A stretch of 12,355 bases of DNA, taken from the NCBI GenBank assembly GCA_044351785.1, contig JBILFC010000062.1, forward strand, positions 1-12,355, read 5' to 3'. Each line of letters begins with the position of its first letter. Positions within the stretch are counted from its first letter, which is position 1. The notes under the pieces are model-generated. The model saw only the letters and a program-made list of their open reading frames with translations, searched no databases and was not told the DNA's origin. Source of the stretch: JAIYCX01 sp044351785 (lineage in GTDB: Bacteria > Bdellovibrionota_C > UBA2361 > SZUA-149 > DAOLCO01). Shown here piece after piece: positions 1-5,420 of the stretch. A program made the translations under genes and the position numbers.

Positions 1-1577
1 AGGTAGGGGATTTGTTCGCTAGTGGAAAGATGTTTTTACCACAAGTTGTAAAGAGCGCTCGTGTAATGAAGCGTTCAGTTGCTTATCTTACCCCATTTAT
101 TGAAGCCGAGAAGGATGGTGGGGAAGCTTCTAACGCAGGTGTTGTTATCATGGCTACGGTAAAGGGTGATGTGCATGATATTGGAAAAAATATTGTAGGT
201 GTTGTTCTGGCTTGTAATAACTTTAAAGTTATTGATCTTGGTGTCATGGTTCCTTGTGATAAGATTCTTGATGAAGCCATAAAAGAGAAGGCTGATTTAA
301 TTGGTTTAAGTGGTTTAATTACGCCTTCCCTTGATGAGATGGTGTACGTGGCTGAGGAAATGAACAGAAGGGGTATGACTACTCCCTTAATGATTGGTGG
401 TGCTACCACTTCTAAGCGTCATACTGCTGTTAAGATTGCTCCTAAGTATGGGAATGGAGTGGTACATGTTCTTGATGCTTCTAGATCGGTTCCTGTAGCT
501 GGAGCACTAGTTTCAGAGAATGATAAGGCTAGTTTCTTAGAGGGTATTAACAGAGAGTACTCTGTTATTATGGATGATTTTAATTCAAGAGTTAGTTCTA
601 AGAATCATATGAGTCTTAGTGAGGCTAGGGAGAATGCTCCGGAAATAGACTGGACTGAGGAGACTGTGTATCCTCCTAAGAAATTGGGCATCACTGTAGT
701 TGAAGATATTTCAATTAAAACACTAATTCCTTATATAGATTGGACTCCATTTTTCCATACTTGGGAATTAAAAGGTAAGTACCCTGAGATTTTAGAGAGT
801 CCTGTTTATGGTGTCGAAGCTAAGAAGCTATATGCAGATGCAGAGCATTATTTGGAGTATCTTGATGCTAAGAATGCGCCGATTACAAGAGCAGTTATTG
901 GGCTTTATGAAGCAAGAAGAGATCCTGAAGTCGAGGATGTATATATTAAAGATGAGGGTGGGGAAGAATGGTGTTTTAATTTCTTAAGGCAGCAAGGCGA
1001 GAGAAATAATAAGTCACCTAATATTTCACTTAGTGATTATTTAAAACCAAGTGATAAAAAGTTTGAAGATTATTTTGGATTCTTTGCTGTTAGTTCTGGA
1101 TTTGGGGTGGATCATTTAATTAAAGCCTTTGAAGAAGAACATAATATGTACGCGAGTATTATGATTAAAGCTCTTTGTGATAGGTTGGCAGAAGCTTGTG
1201 CTGAGTATATGCATGAGCGCGTGAGGCAGGAATTATGGGGCTTTGGTAGTGATGAACATTTAAGTAAGAAGGATATTCTTAAAGAACGATATCAAGGAAT
1301 TCGTCCAGCACCTGGTTATGGTGCTTGCCCTGATCATACTGAAAAGTTTAAAATCTGGGATCTTTTGAAGGTTAAGGAAAGAATTGGAGTGGAGCTTACT
1401 GAGAGCTGTGCAATGCTTCCTGCTAGTTCTGTAAGTGGATATTACTTCGCCCATCCAGAAAGTAATTACTTTAACGTTGGAAGACTCGATAAGGATCAGA
1501 TCGAGGACTATGCGAAGCGAAAGGGGATGAGTGTTAAGGAAGTTGAGAAGTGGATGTCTTCGTATTTGAATTATTAG
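1..1577 (+). CDS. metH: Cobalamin-dependent methionine synthase, C-terminal part (5'-truncated by window edge)
   Basis: This enzyme transfers a methyl group from 5-methyltetrahydrofolate to homocysteine through methylcobalamin, in the cytoplasm. The frame is open from base 3 with no start: the codons before the TTG at 12 read V-G-D and continue into LFASGKMFLPQVVKSARVMK, a conserved internal MetH stretch, so the TTG is not the real start. Visible in order are the end of the B12 cap helices, the B12 Rossmann domain with the DxHxxG motif (GDVHDIGKN, lower cobalt ligand His at 174-176), then GLSGLITPSLDEM and IGGATTSK. The AdoMet-binding reactivation domain follows, with DWTPFF (from 738), RPAPGYGACPDHTEK (from 1302), SVSGYYFAHPES and the C-terminal EDYAKRKGMSV. 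The homocysteine and folate domains lie upstream of the window. The C-terminus ends about where the E. coli protein does, so this end is intact. A small lipoprotein gene follows after about 20 bp. Confidence 0.97.
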   Translation, partial: VGDLFASGKMFLPQVVKSARVMKRSVAYLTPFIEAEKDGGEASNAGVVIMATVKGDVHDIGKNIVGVVLACNNFKVIDLGVMVPCDKILDEAIKEKADLIGLSGLITPSLDEMVYVAEEMNRRGMTTPLMIGGATTSKRHTAVKIAPKYGNGVVHVLDASRSVPVAGALVSENDKASFLEGINREYSVIMDDFNSRVSSKNHMSLSEARENAPEIDWTEETVYPPKKLGITVVEDISIKTLIPYIDWTPFFHTWELKGKYPEILESPVYGVEAKKLYADAEHYLEYLDAKNAPITRAVIGLYEARRDPEVEDVYIKDEGGEEWCFNFLRQQGERNNKSPNISLSDYLKPSDKKFEDYFGFFAVSSGFGVDHLIKAFEEEHNMYASIMIKALCDRLAEACAEYMHERVRQELWGFGSDEHLSKKDILKERYQGIRPAPGYGACPDHTEKFKIWDLLKVKERIGVELTESCAMLPASSVSGYYFAHPESNYFNVGRLDKDQIEDYAKRKGMSVKEVEKWMSSYLNY

Positions 1578-1599
1578 AGGGAAATTCAAAGGTATCTTG

Positions 1600-1977
1600 G
1601 TGCTGAGTATTAAGAAAATCATTATATTAACTTTCTTAACAGGATTTTTGTCTTCTTGTCTTTTTGATTCGGGGACTAAGTGGGAAGATCCACCTTATAG
1701 TGTCTCGTGGATTCATTCACCAGCAAATTTAGAGCTGGTTTATGAGCTTGGTGAGGGTTCTTCGATTGGTAGAGTAGATTCAATAATTAAGAAAGTCGGT
1801 AGTGATGCAAACTATGTCGTAGCACAGAGGAATAGTGAATATTATTACATCGAAAAAAAGAAAGACCATCAATATTTAAATGGAGCAGACATAGCCAAAG
1901 GTCCGTTTTCAGCAGAGGAATTTTTAAAGATAAAAGAGGATTTGAAACTACCTGAATTTACAAAGAGTTTTGAGTAA
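1600..1977 (+). CDS. Small lipoprotein, DUF3997-like
   Basis: Predicted lipoprotein of about 125 residues. The N-terminus has KK, a hydrophobic run and a lipobox LSSC, with the acylated Cys at residue 20 from the GTG start. The mature part is polar, with E-L-G-x-G-S-S, then Y-V-V-A-Q, then Y-Y-Y-I-E-K, then G-P-F-S-A-E-E-F. This order (elegant strand, 'ivAq', 'yyiidk', 'Gp...eeF') resembles the small DUF3997 lipoproteins, whose function is unknown; that assignment is from memory of the pattern. I prefer GTG at 1600 over TTG at 1597 because AAAGG at 1588-1592 then has a 7-nt spacing, but either is possible. The gene lies about 20 bp after metH and could be read through from it, though no functional link is evident. 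Confidence 0.75.
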   Translation: MLSIKKIIILTFLTGFLSSCLFDSGTKWEDPPYSVSWIHSPANLELVYELGEGSSIGRVDSIIKKVGSDANYVVAQRNSEYYYIEKKKDHQYLNGADIAKGPFSAEEFLKIKEDLKLPEFTKSFE

Positions 1978-2041
1978 TTTTTAAGAGATCAACCTAGCTT
2001 CCATCTTAACCCACACCTGTCTTATTTTATTCCCTTGCATC

Positions 2042-2368
2042 TTATGTCATGTACATCAGCGTTGGTGAATTGATGTGCATTGCTGCAAACCAGGATGCAA
2101 TGCCCACTACCGTGTTGATTGACAGAATTCCGAGTTGCTTCCATTGCTGTTTGAAGCATAGGAAGATTCCCACAAAGGGGTGGATGCAAAGGATGAGGGC
2201 TATGAGGATCATTAGGGTACCCTGAAAGTGGATCAAGGGACTGGATGTGTAGCTAGGAGAATTAAGTTGCAGGCGATGTAATAAGGCTACGACAAGGAGC
2301 ATCGCGCCAGCGAGACAGAGGTGCCATGTTATGAGAAAACGGCTCAGTTTTTTGAATTGATACATCAT
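2042..2368 (-). CDS. Hypothetical small inner-membrane protein (three TM helices)
   Basis: Unrecognised 108-residue protein. It has a short basic N-terminus (MMYQFKKLSR) and three hydrophobic segments at roughly residues 11-31, 47-70 and 81-97, with a basic/aromatic loop (CFKQQWKQ) between the second and third. Two His residues sit near the helix ends (ITWHL, LIHFQG), which is compatible with but does not establish cofactor binding. There is no clear Shine-Dalgarno site, and tandem ATG codons at 2366-2368 and 2363-2365 leave the start ambiguous. A plausible sigma70 promoter lies just upstream (2410-2439), immediately after the terminator of the next minus-strand gene, so it is probably transcribed alone. 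It lies in a stretch richer in G+C than the flanking genes. The evidence that it is real is the hydrophobic pattern and the promoter; no homology is claimed. Confidence 0.5.
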   Translation of the reverse strand: MMYQFKKLSRFLITWHLCLAGAMLLVVALLHRLQLNSPSYTSSPLIHFQGTLMILIALILCIHPFVGIFLCFKQQWKQLGILSINTVVGIASWFAAMHINSPTLMYMT

Positions 2369-2409
2369 TTCATCTGGTGAAATTAATATTCTGCATATTC
2401 TTACTAAAT

Positions 2410-2439
2410 ATATTACCTTTAAACAGTATTATTTGTTAA
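2410..2439 (-). promoter_or_regulatory. Putative sigma70 promoter for the small membrane protein
   Basis: On the minus strand, TTAACA (2439-2434, five of six matches to the -35 consensus) is followed after 18 bp by TAATAT (2415-2410, four of six to the -10). Transcription would start near 2403, giving a leader of about 35 nt. The surrounding DNA is AT-rich, so chance matches are possible. Confidence 0.35.
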
Positions 2440-2484
2440 TTAAAATAAAGAACGACCAGAAAGGGGAGGAACCGTTCTGGTCGT
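2440..2484 (-). terminator. Rho-independent terminator of the 228-residue protein gene
   Basis: A perfect 10-bp inverted repeat, ACGACCAGAA (2452-2461) and TTCTGGTCGT (2475-2484), with two further G-C pairs possible in the loop (2463-2464 with 2472-2473). Read on the minus strand, the stem is followed at once by TCTTTATTTTAATT, a T-rich tail. It lies 24 bp after the stop codon at 2508. Strong stem, tail and position all agree with an intrinsic terminator. Confidence 0.85.
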
Positions 2485-2507
2485 GTGGCATAGACTTTCT
2501 AAATTCT

Positions 2508-3194
2508 TTATGCCGCTTCAGCTACCCTTAGGGGTTCTGGAATAGCGTGAACCCAAGATCCGCCGCATCCCGCGCTGTGGGATGGGGGATTCAGTCCGAT
2601 GATCTTCTCTAGTAGAGGGCATGCTGCCGTACCTTCAAGTCTCGCAATGACAATGTTCTTTCGAATGTTCGAGTCTGTGATGCCTTGAGTGCTGAAGTTC
2701 GCCACGATAATTTTTCCGTCAGTATCCAAGGCCAATAGGATTGGTCTGCCACTGAAGAATTTGCATTCGCCATAAATGTCGCTGGCTACTTGTTCTGGCA
2801 GGATGGGCGATTTCCAGCACTCATTTATTGGATCCCATGAAGCATCATTGGGGAAATTTTGTGCCAGTGTAGTAAGTGAATCCATCCCATAACGAGCAAG
2901 ATCCTTGCCCTGAGATATTAACTTGTCAAGGCGTCTCCTGTATCTTTCAATCATCCTCTGGTATGGCCCGCATGTAGTTTCGCCCTCTTTGCAGATAGAG
3001 CCATCTTCATGGTCAAGAAGCCTTTCGTAGGATAATAGTATTACCCATTCGTCGCTATCTTTTTTTGCCTTGTTAACAATCGCCTGTACCAGCAATCCAT
3101 TCCCAGTGAAAATTGTACGCATATATCTACGGCGTTTTTTCAGCTTGTGTTCCAAAATCCTTAGAGAACGCTTTGCAGTTTGTGACAATTTCAT
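2508..3194 (-). CDS. Hypothetical cytoplasmic protein, 228 residues
   Basis: I do not recognise this protein. The frame is open upstream to 3296, but I choose the ATG at 3192-3194 because AAGGGAG lies 8 nt before it, the best ribosome-binding site in this part of the window; the longer reading would run through an inverted repeat. The N-terminal ~30 residues are strongly basic (MKLSQTAKRS, then KLKKRRRYMR), followed by a mixed domain with a second basic run (ERYRRRLDKL). The second half contains SGRPILLALDTDGKIIVANF, which looks like a beta-hairpin, then IVIARLEG and a Gly/Cys-rich SAGCGGSW near the C-terminus. Several Cys residues are spread through it. No signal peptide or membrane segment is seen. 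G+C is clearly higher than in neighbours: I count about 37 of 60 in 2521-2580. The gene has its own terminator. It could be a nucleic-acid-binding or secreted-effector-type protein, but that is speculation. Confidence 0.7.
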   Translation of the reverse strand: MKLSQTAKRSLRILEHKLKKRRRYMRTIFTGNGLLVQAIVNKAKKDSDEWVILLSYERLLDHEDGSICKEGETTCGPYQRMIERYRRRLDKLISQGKDLARYGMDSLTTLAQNFPNDASWDPINECWKSPILPEQVASDIYGECKFFSGRPILLALDTDGKIIVANFSTQGITDSNIRKNIVIARLEGTAACPLLEKIIGLNPPSHSAGCGGSWVHAIPEPLRVAEAA

Positions 3195-3240
3195 CTGCCT
3201 AACTCCCTTACAGAAAAATTGCTCCATCAACACTGACGAA

Positions 3241-3290
3241 GCCCTGAACTTCTTAGAAATAAATTTATTTACCTCTAAGAAGTTCAAGGC
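3241..3290. repeat. Long inverted repeat with internal AT palindrome
   Basis: The arms TGAACTTCTTAGA (3245-3257) and TCTAAGAAGTTCA (3274-3286) are perfect 13-bp complements, extended past one mismatch by GCC (3241-3243) and GGC (3288-3290). The 16-nt centre contains the 14-bp perfect palindrome AAATAAATTTATTT (3257-3270). It lies about 50 bp upstream of the start of the minus-strand 228-residue gene, where an operator or 5'-UTR hairpin would sit. No T-run follows on either strand, so it does not look like an intrinsic terminator. It could also be the remnant of an inserted palindromic element. Confidence 0.75.
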
Positions 3291-3350
3291 GATCATTATT
3301 GCTTGCGATATCTAAAGCTCATGAGGGGGAGAGAACATTTAAATCCTTTT

Positions 3351-3509
3351 ATGAAAACCTTAATTCCCTTTCTGGCATTCTCTGTTTTACTCTCCCTTGA
3401 AGAGAATAAGACAGAGAAGCAAGAAATTTCTTCTACCCAGATTCAATTTGAAAAACCAGTAGTAATTATAGCGATAAGGCCGAAAACTGCAATTGAGGTA
3501 TTCCATTGA
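3351..3509 (+). CDS. Doubtful small ORF, possible exported peptide
   Basis: A 52-codon frame beginning MKTLIPFLAFSVLLSLEE, a basic residue plus hydrophobic run that resembles a signal sequence, followed by a polar Lys/Glu/Gln segment and a short hydrophobic patch (VVIIAI). An in-frame ATG at 3321 would add ten residues. The purine-rich GAGGGGGAGAGA at 3323-3334 is too far (about 16 nt) from the ATG at 3351 to be a convincing ribosome-binding site. No homology is recognised. It may be the decayed start of a larger gene or chance. Confidence 0.25.
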   Translation: MKTLIPFLAFSVLLSLEENKTEKQEISSTQIQFEKPVVIIAIRPKTAIEVFH

Positions 3510-3590
3510 ATAAATTTAAATACTATTTTCCATCTCCTCCTAACGATCCATATTTATGGCTTAAATCATGAATAACTCCAATGCCCTAAG

Positions 3591-3610
3591 GATAAAAGTA
3601 GATAAAAGTA
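3591..3610. repeat. Tandem duplication of a 10-mer
   Basis: GATAAAAGTA occurs twice head to tail, followed by GA. Only two copies are present. It lies in unassigned DNA downstream of the tRNA 3' end and has no evident role; replication slippage is the simplest explanation. Confidence 0.6.
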
Positions 3611-3645
3611 GAATGTAAGAATCGGGAGATATTTAAGTAATGCGA

Positions 3646-3686
3646 ACGCCAATTATTTCTTGTACATTTAGAGAAATAAATGGCGT
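3646..3686 (-). repeat. Inverted repeat pairing the tRNA-Glu 3' end with its trailer
   Basis: ACGCCA (3646-3651) is the exact complement of TGGCGT (3681-3686), the last six bases of the tRNA including CCA. After one mismatch the pairing continues with TTATTTCT (3653-3660) against AGAAATAA (3672-3679), leaving an 11-nt loop. In the minus-strand transcript this forms a 14-bp stem with one mismatch that would compete with the acceptor stem and mask the CCA end. There is no clean U-run after it, so it is a weak intrinsic terminator at best; it could be a processing signal. Confidence 0.65.
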
Positions 3687-3756
3687 CCCCAAGGGGATTC
3701 GAACCCCTGTCGTCGCCGTGAAAGGGCGATGTCCTAGGCCTCTAGACGATGGGGAC
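3681..3756 (-). tRNA. tRNA-Glu (anticodon UUC)
   Basis: On the minus strand a 76-nt cloverleaf starts with GTCCCC and ends with GGGGACGCCA, so CCA is encoded. The acceptor arm pairs GTCCCC with GGGGAC. The D arm (CGTCTAGAGGCCTAGGACA) is the usual tRNA-Glu form. The anticodon stem TCGCC/GGCGA encloses the loop CTTTCAC, with anticodon TTC at 3722-3720. The T arm is CAGGGG-TTCGAAT-CCCCT. The sequence is very close to proteobacterial tRNA-Glu. It is a single tRNA, not in an rRNA operon here, with its own promoter upstream. Confidence 0.97.
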
Positions 3757-3804
3757 AGTAATTCAAGTGGAATATTAATTCAGCACTTTAAAAATGTCCG
3801 CGCC

Positions 3805-3833
3805 TTAATATGTAAACTAAGCGAAATGGTCAA
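3805..3833 (-). promoter_or_regulatory. sigma70 promoter of tRNA-Glu with GC-rich discriminator
   Basis: On the minus strand TTGACC (3833-3828, five of six to the -35 consensus) is followed by exactly 17 bp and TATTAA (3810-3805, four of six to the -10). Directly downstream is GGCGCGG, a GC-rich discriminator in otherwise AT-rich DNA. That is the known signature of stable-RNA promoters under stringent (ppGpp) control. The start site would be near 3798, about 40 nt upstream of the mature tRNA 5' end. Confidence 0.6.
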
Positions 3834-3843
3834 GGTATCTCGC

Positions 3844-3849
3844 TATAAT
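3844..3849 (+). promoter_or_regulatory. Possible -10 element for the hydrolase gene
   Basis: A perfect TATAAT lies 51 bp before the hydrolase ATG on the plus strand, divergent from the tRNA promoter. No good -35 hexamer is found 16-18 bp upstream, so strength and use are uncertain; it is suggested mainly by position. Confidence 0.3.
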
Positions 3850-3900
3850 AAAATGAAATTTCTTGATAAACCTTATAAAAAAGAGTAGTTACGCATCATT

Positions 3901-4623
3901 ATGCTAAGTAATAGACCCCTTACAGATGAAGAACAGGAAGAAATCGGCCTTATCGGGAAGATAAGGGACAATAGTGCTTTACCCTGGGGAGAAAGAGTTG
4001 GGGTAGTCTTGGTCCATGGTAGGGCTGGTAATGAAGCTCTTATGTGGGTTTTCTCTAAGTGCATTGATTTTTTGGATCCAATTGTATTTGCCCCTCGGGC
4101 AATACTTGCTGATAAAATAGGAGGGTATAGCTGGTGGGAGGTTGATGATGCTCCCGGTGCAGCGGTAAATGAAAATGTTCCAAGCAATAGCCCAAATGCT
4201 GGTTGGGATAAATTAAATCCTTCAATTAATGCCTTAGAGCTTGCGGTTGAAAGTTTGCCAGCCATGTACGGAGTTGATCCTAAGAAAATTATTGCCATTG
4301 GATTTAGTCAGGGAGGTGCCTTAATAAGTTCCTTATCCCTAAAGCGTCCTGAATTGTTTAAAGGGGTGGCAATTCTTGCTAGTTTTATACCTAACATAGT
4401 TAGAGAAAAGTATGTGGAAGTTAATTTTTCTAAACTACCAGCATATTTTATGTCCCATGGTACAGAGGACGAAATCATTCCGTTTGAAAAAGCCTTACTA
4501 ACGAAAGAATTTATTGCTATGAAAGCTAAGGATTTTATTTTTCATAGTGATAAAGTTACTCATAAAATTAGTAGCTCTGGGATTAAAGGGCTTGCTGCTT
4601 GGATTAAAGGCTTAGAATATTGA
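3901..4623 (+). CDS. Alpha/beta hydrolase, carboxylesterase/phospholipase type
   Basis: A 240-residue cytoplasmic serine hydrolase of the Abhydrolase_2/dienelactone hydrolase-like group; no signal peptide is seen. The oxyanion-region motif LVHGRAG lies near residues 37-43. The nucleophile elbow is GFSQGG with Ser136. The acid is Asp190 in SHGTEDEIIPFE, and the base is His221 in KVTHKIS. All three catalytic residues are in the expected order and spacing, so the enzyme is probably active. Length fits small esterases of the YpfH/EstB kind. The substrate cannot be read from sequence; short-chain acyl esters or lysophospholipids are usual for the family. The start at ATG 3901 has only a weak distant purine run (AAGAG), and an in-frame stop at 3886-3888 excludes longer forms. 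Its stop overlaps the start of the next gene, so the two are probably translated together. Confidence 0.9.
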   Translation: MLSNRPLTDEEQEEIGLIGKIRDNSALPWGERVGVVLVHGRAGNEALMWVFSKCIDFLDPIVFAPRAILADKIGGYSWWEVDDAPGAAVNENVPSNSPNAGWDKLNPSINALELAVESLPAMYGVDPKKIIAIGFSQGGALISSLSLKRPELFKGVAILASFIPNIVREKYVEVNFSKLPAYFMSHGTEDEIIPFEKALLTKEFIAMKAKDFIFHSDKVTHKISSSGIKGLAAWIKGLEY

Positions 4624-4976
4624 AAACCATTTTGTTGCTTGATGATGATCCAATGATACATGAGATAGTTAGATCTATTATTGATCTTTCCTTCTTTAAT
4701 TTGAAATATGCGATAACTGTTGAGGAAGCAAGAAACTTTCTGCGAGAAGAGGATGTTAAATTTGTTATTTGCGATCTTTTCTTAAATGGCGATTTAGGCG
4801 ATGAGTTAAGTAATGGCTTTATTCGAGAACATGTAAAAGTGCTTGGGATCCCCTATTGTCGTCTAACGAGTGCGCCTAGACTGGTACCTGAAGATTGTGT
4901 AGGACTAAGGATAATTGATAAACGAAATGTTTATAATGATACTTCACTACTTCTAGATTTACTAAAAGATATTTAG
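4620..4976 (+). CDS. Stand-alone response-regulator receiver domain (CheY-like)
   Basis: A 118-residue protein made of one receiver domain and no output domain. Visible are the acidic pocket Asp8-Asp9-Asp10 (LLLDDDP), phospho-acceptor Asp52 (VICDLFLN), switch Thr83 (CRLTSAP) and conserved Lys101 (IIDKRN), so the full phosphorylation site is retained. The start is TTG at 4620, overlapping the hydrolase TGA by 4 nt (ATTGA), typical of translational coupling. No histidine kinase is encoded in the window, so the partner is unknown. Single receivers act in phosphorelays, chemotaxis or as allosteric partners; pairing with an esterase is the only contextual hint. The region between Asp52 and Thr83 is unusually divergent. 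The gene converges on the minus-strand envelope protein gene, with the two stop codons overlapping by 4 nt. Confidence 0.88.
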   Translation: MKTILLLDDDPMIHEIVRSIIDLSFFNLKYAITVEEARNFLREEDVKFVICDLFLNGDLGDELSNGFIREHVKVLGIPYCRLTSAPRLVPEDCVGLRIIDKRNVYNDTSLLLDLLKDI

Positions 4977-5401
4977 CGATAAAGACCCTCTATCGCAAAG
5001 TGAGAGAGGGTGACTCTGTTAGGACCTGGTGACTCAAAAACTAAGCCAGCAGATTTAAAATTAGTAGGCAGTGATCTAACATTTGTACTTGATTCGAAGT
5101 TAGCCTTACTAAAAGTGAATAAAATTGATTCTGATTCTTTTCTGTCGACGATTATTCTAGTCACACCCTTATCGTTAGTAATTCCGAAGCCTTCATTTTG
5201 ACTGGTCTTGGCTGTTATTTTTACTCCCCCTAATGGATTTCTATCAGGAGTGACTAACAGGATTTCAAAGTTTAGTGTTTGCGCCCCAATTTTATCCTTA
5301 ACATTAGAAGGTTCACCAGTGTATCCAATAGTAGGAGATACTGCACAAGCTATACAATTAAAAAGAATGAAAAAAAATGGGATAATTTTTGTAAGGTTCA
5401 T
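4973..5401 (-). CDS. Exported protein with carboxypeptidase-regulatory-like domain, possible lipoprotein
   Basis: A 142-residue protein starting MNLTKIIPFFFILFNCIACAVSP. The hydrophobic N-terminus ends in C-I-A-C; Cys19 could be lipidated but the -3 position is Cys, so the lipobox is poor and plain secretion or Cys16 is possible. The mature part has a beta-sandwich pattern of the carboxypeptidase D regulatory type: P-L-G-G-V-K-I-T, then G-I-T-N-D-K-G-V-T-R-I-I-V, then L-F-T-F-S-K-A-N-F, as in 'G.pl.Ga.V...T...G...i.v......f.k.gY'. Such domains are structural or ligand-binding and not enzymatic. The gene begins 19 bp after sthA stops, with no clear ribosome-binding site, so it is probably the third gene of the minus-strand operon. 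No function is known from context. Confidence 0.75.
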   Translation of the reverse strand: MNLTKIIPFFFILFNCIACAVSPTIGYTGEPSNVKDKIGAQTLNFEILLVTPDRNPLGGVKITAKTSQNEGFGITNDKGVTRIIVDRKESESILFTFSKANFESSTNVRSLPTNFKSAGLVFESPGPNRVTLSHFAIEGLYR

Positions 5402-5420
5402 TTTCTAAATCTAAGTTATT

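Larger units (their letters stand above)
3195..3680. other. Intergenic stretch between the 228-residue gene and tRNA-Glu
   Basis: About 490 bp without a confident gene. From left to right it holds the ribosome-binding leader of the minus-strand gene, a long inverted repeat (3241-3290), a doubtful plus-strand small ORF (3351-3509), a directly repeated 10-mer (3591-3610), and a hairpin (3646-3686) that runs into the tRNA 3' end. Frames in 3510-3640 are short and carry no recognisable content. Confidence 0.6.

Noticed and set aside
83..409. Minus-strand open frame of 108 codons opposite metH
   Set aside because: It lies wholly opposite strongly conserved MetH motifs and has no recognisable content; it is an antisense shadow.
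3195..3296. N-terminal extension of the 228-residue protein to residue 262
   Set aside because: It would start inside the inverted repeat without a ribosome-binding site, whereas the internal ATG at 3194 has AAGGGAG at 8 nt.
3681..3756. An att-type direct repeat of the tRNA-Glu 3' end marking an integrated element
   Set aside because: I searched 1980-3680 by eye for a direct copy of the tRNA 3' end and saw none; only a six-base inverted match in the trailer hairpin, and there is no integrase in the window.
3640..3888. Plus-strand open frame crossing the tRNA-Glu gene
   Set aside because: It reads straight through the antisense of the tRNA and its promoter, which explains its sequence; translated tRNA antisense is a common false gene.
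4985..5011. Inverted repeat ACCCTCT/AGAGGGT near the convergent gene ends, as a terminator
   Set aside because: The stem is only 7 bp with a 13-nt loop, has no T-run, and sits inside the 3' coding end of the minus-strand gene before its stop; not supported as a terminator.
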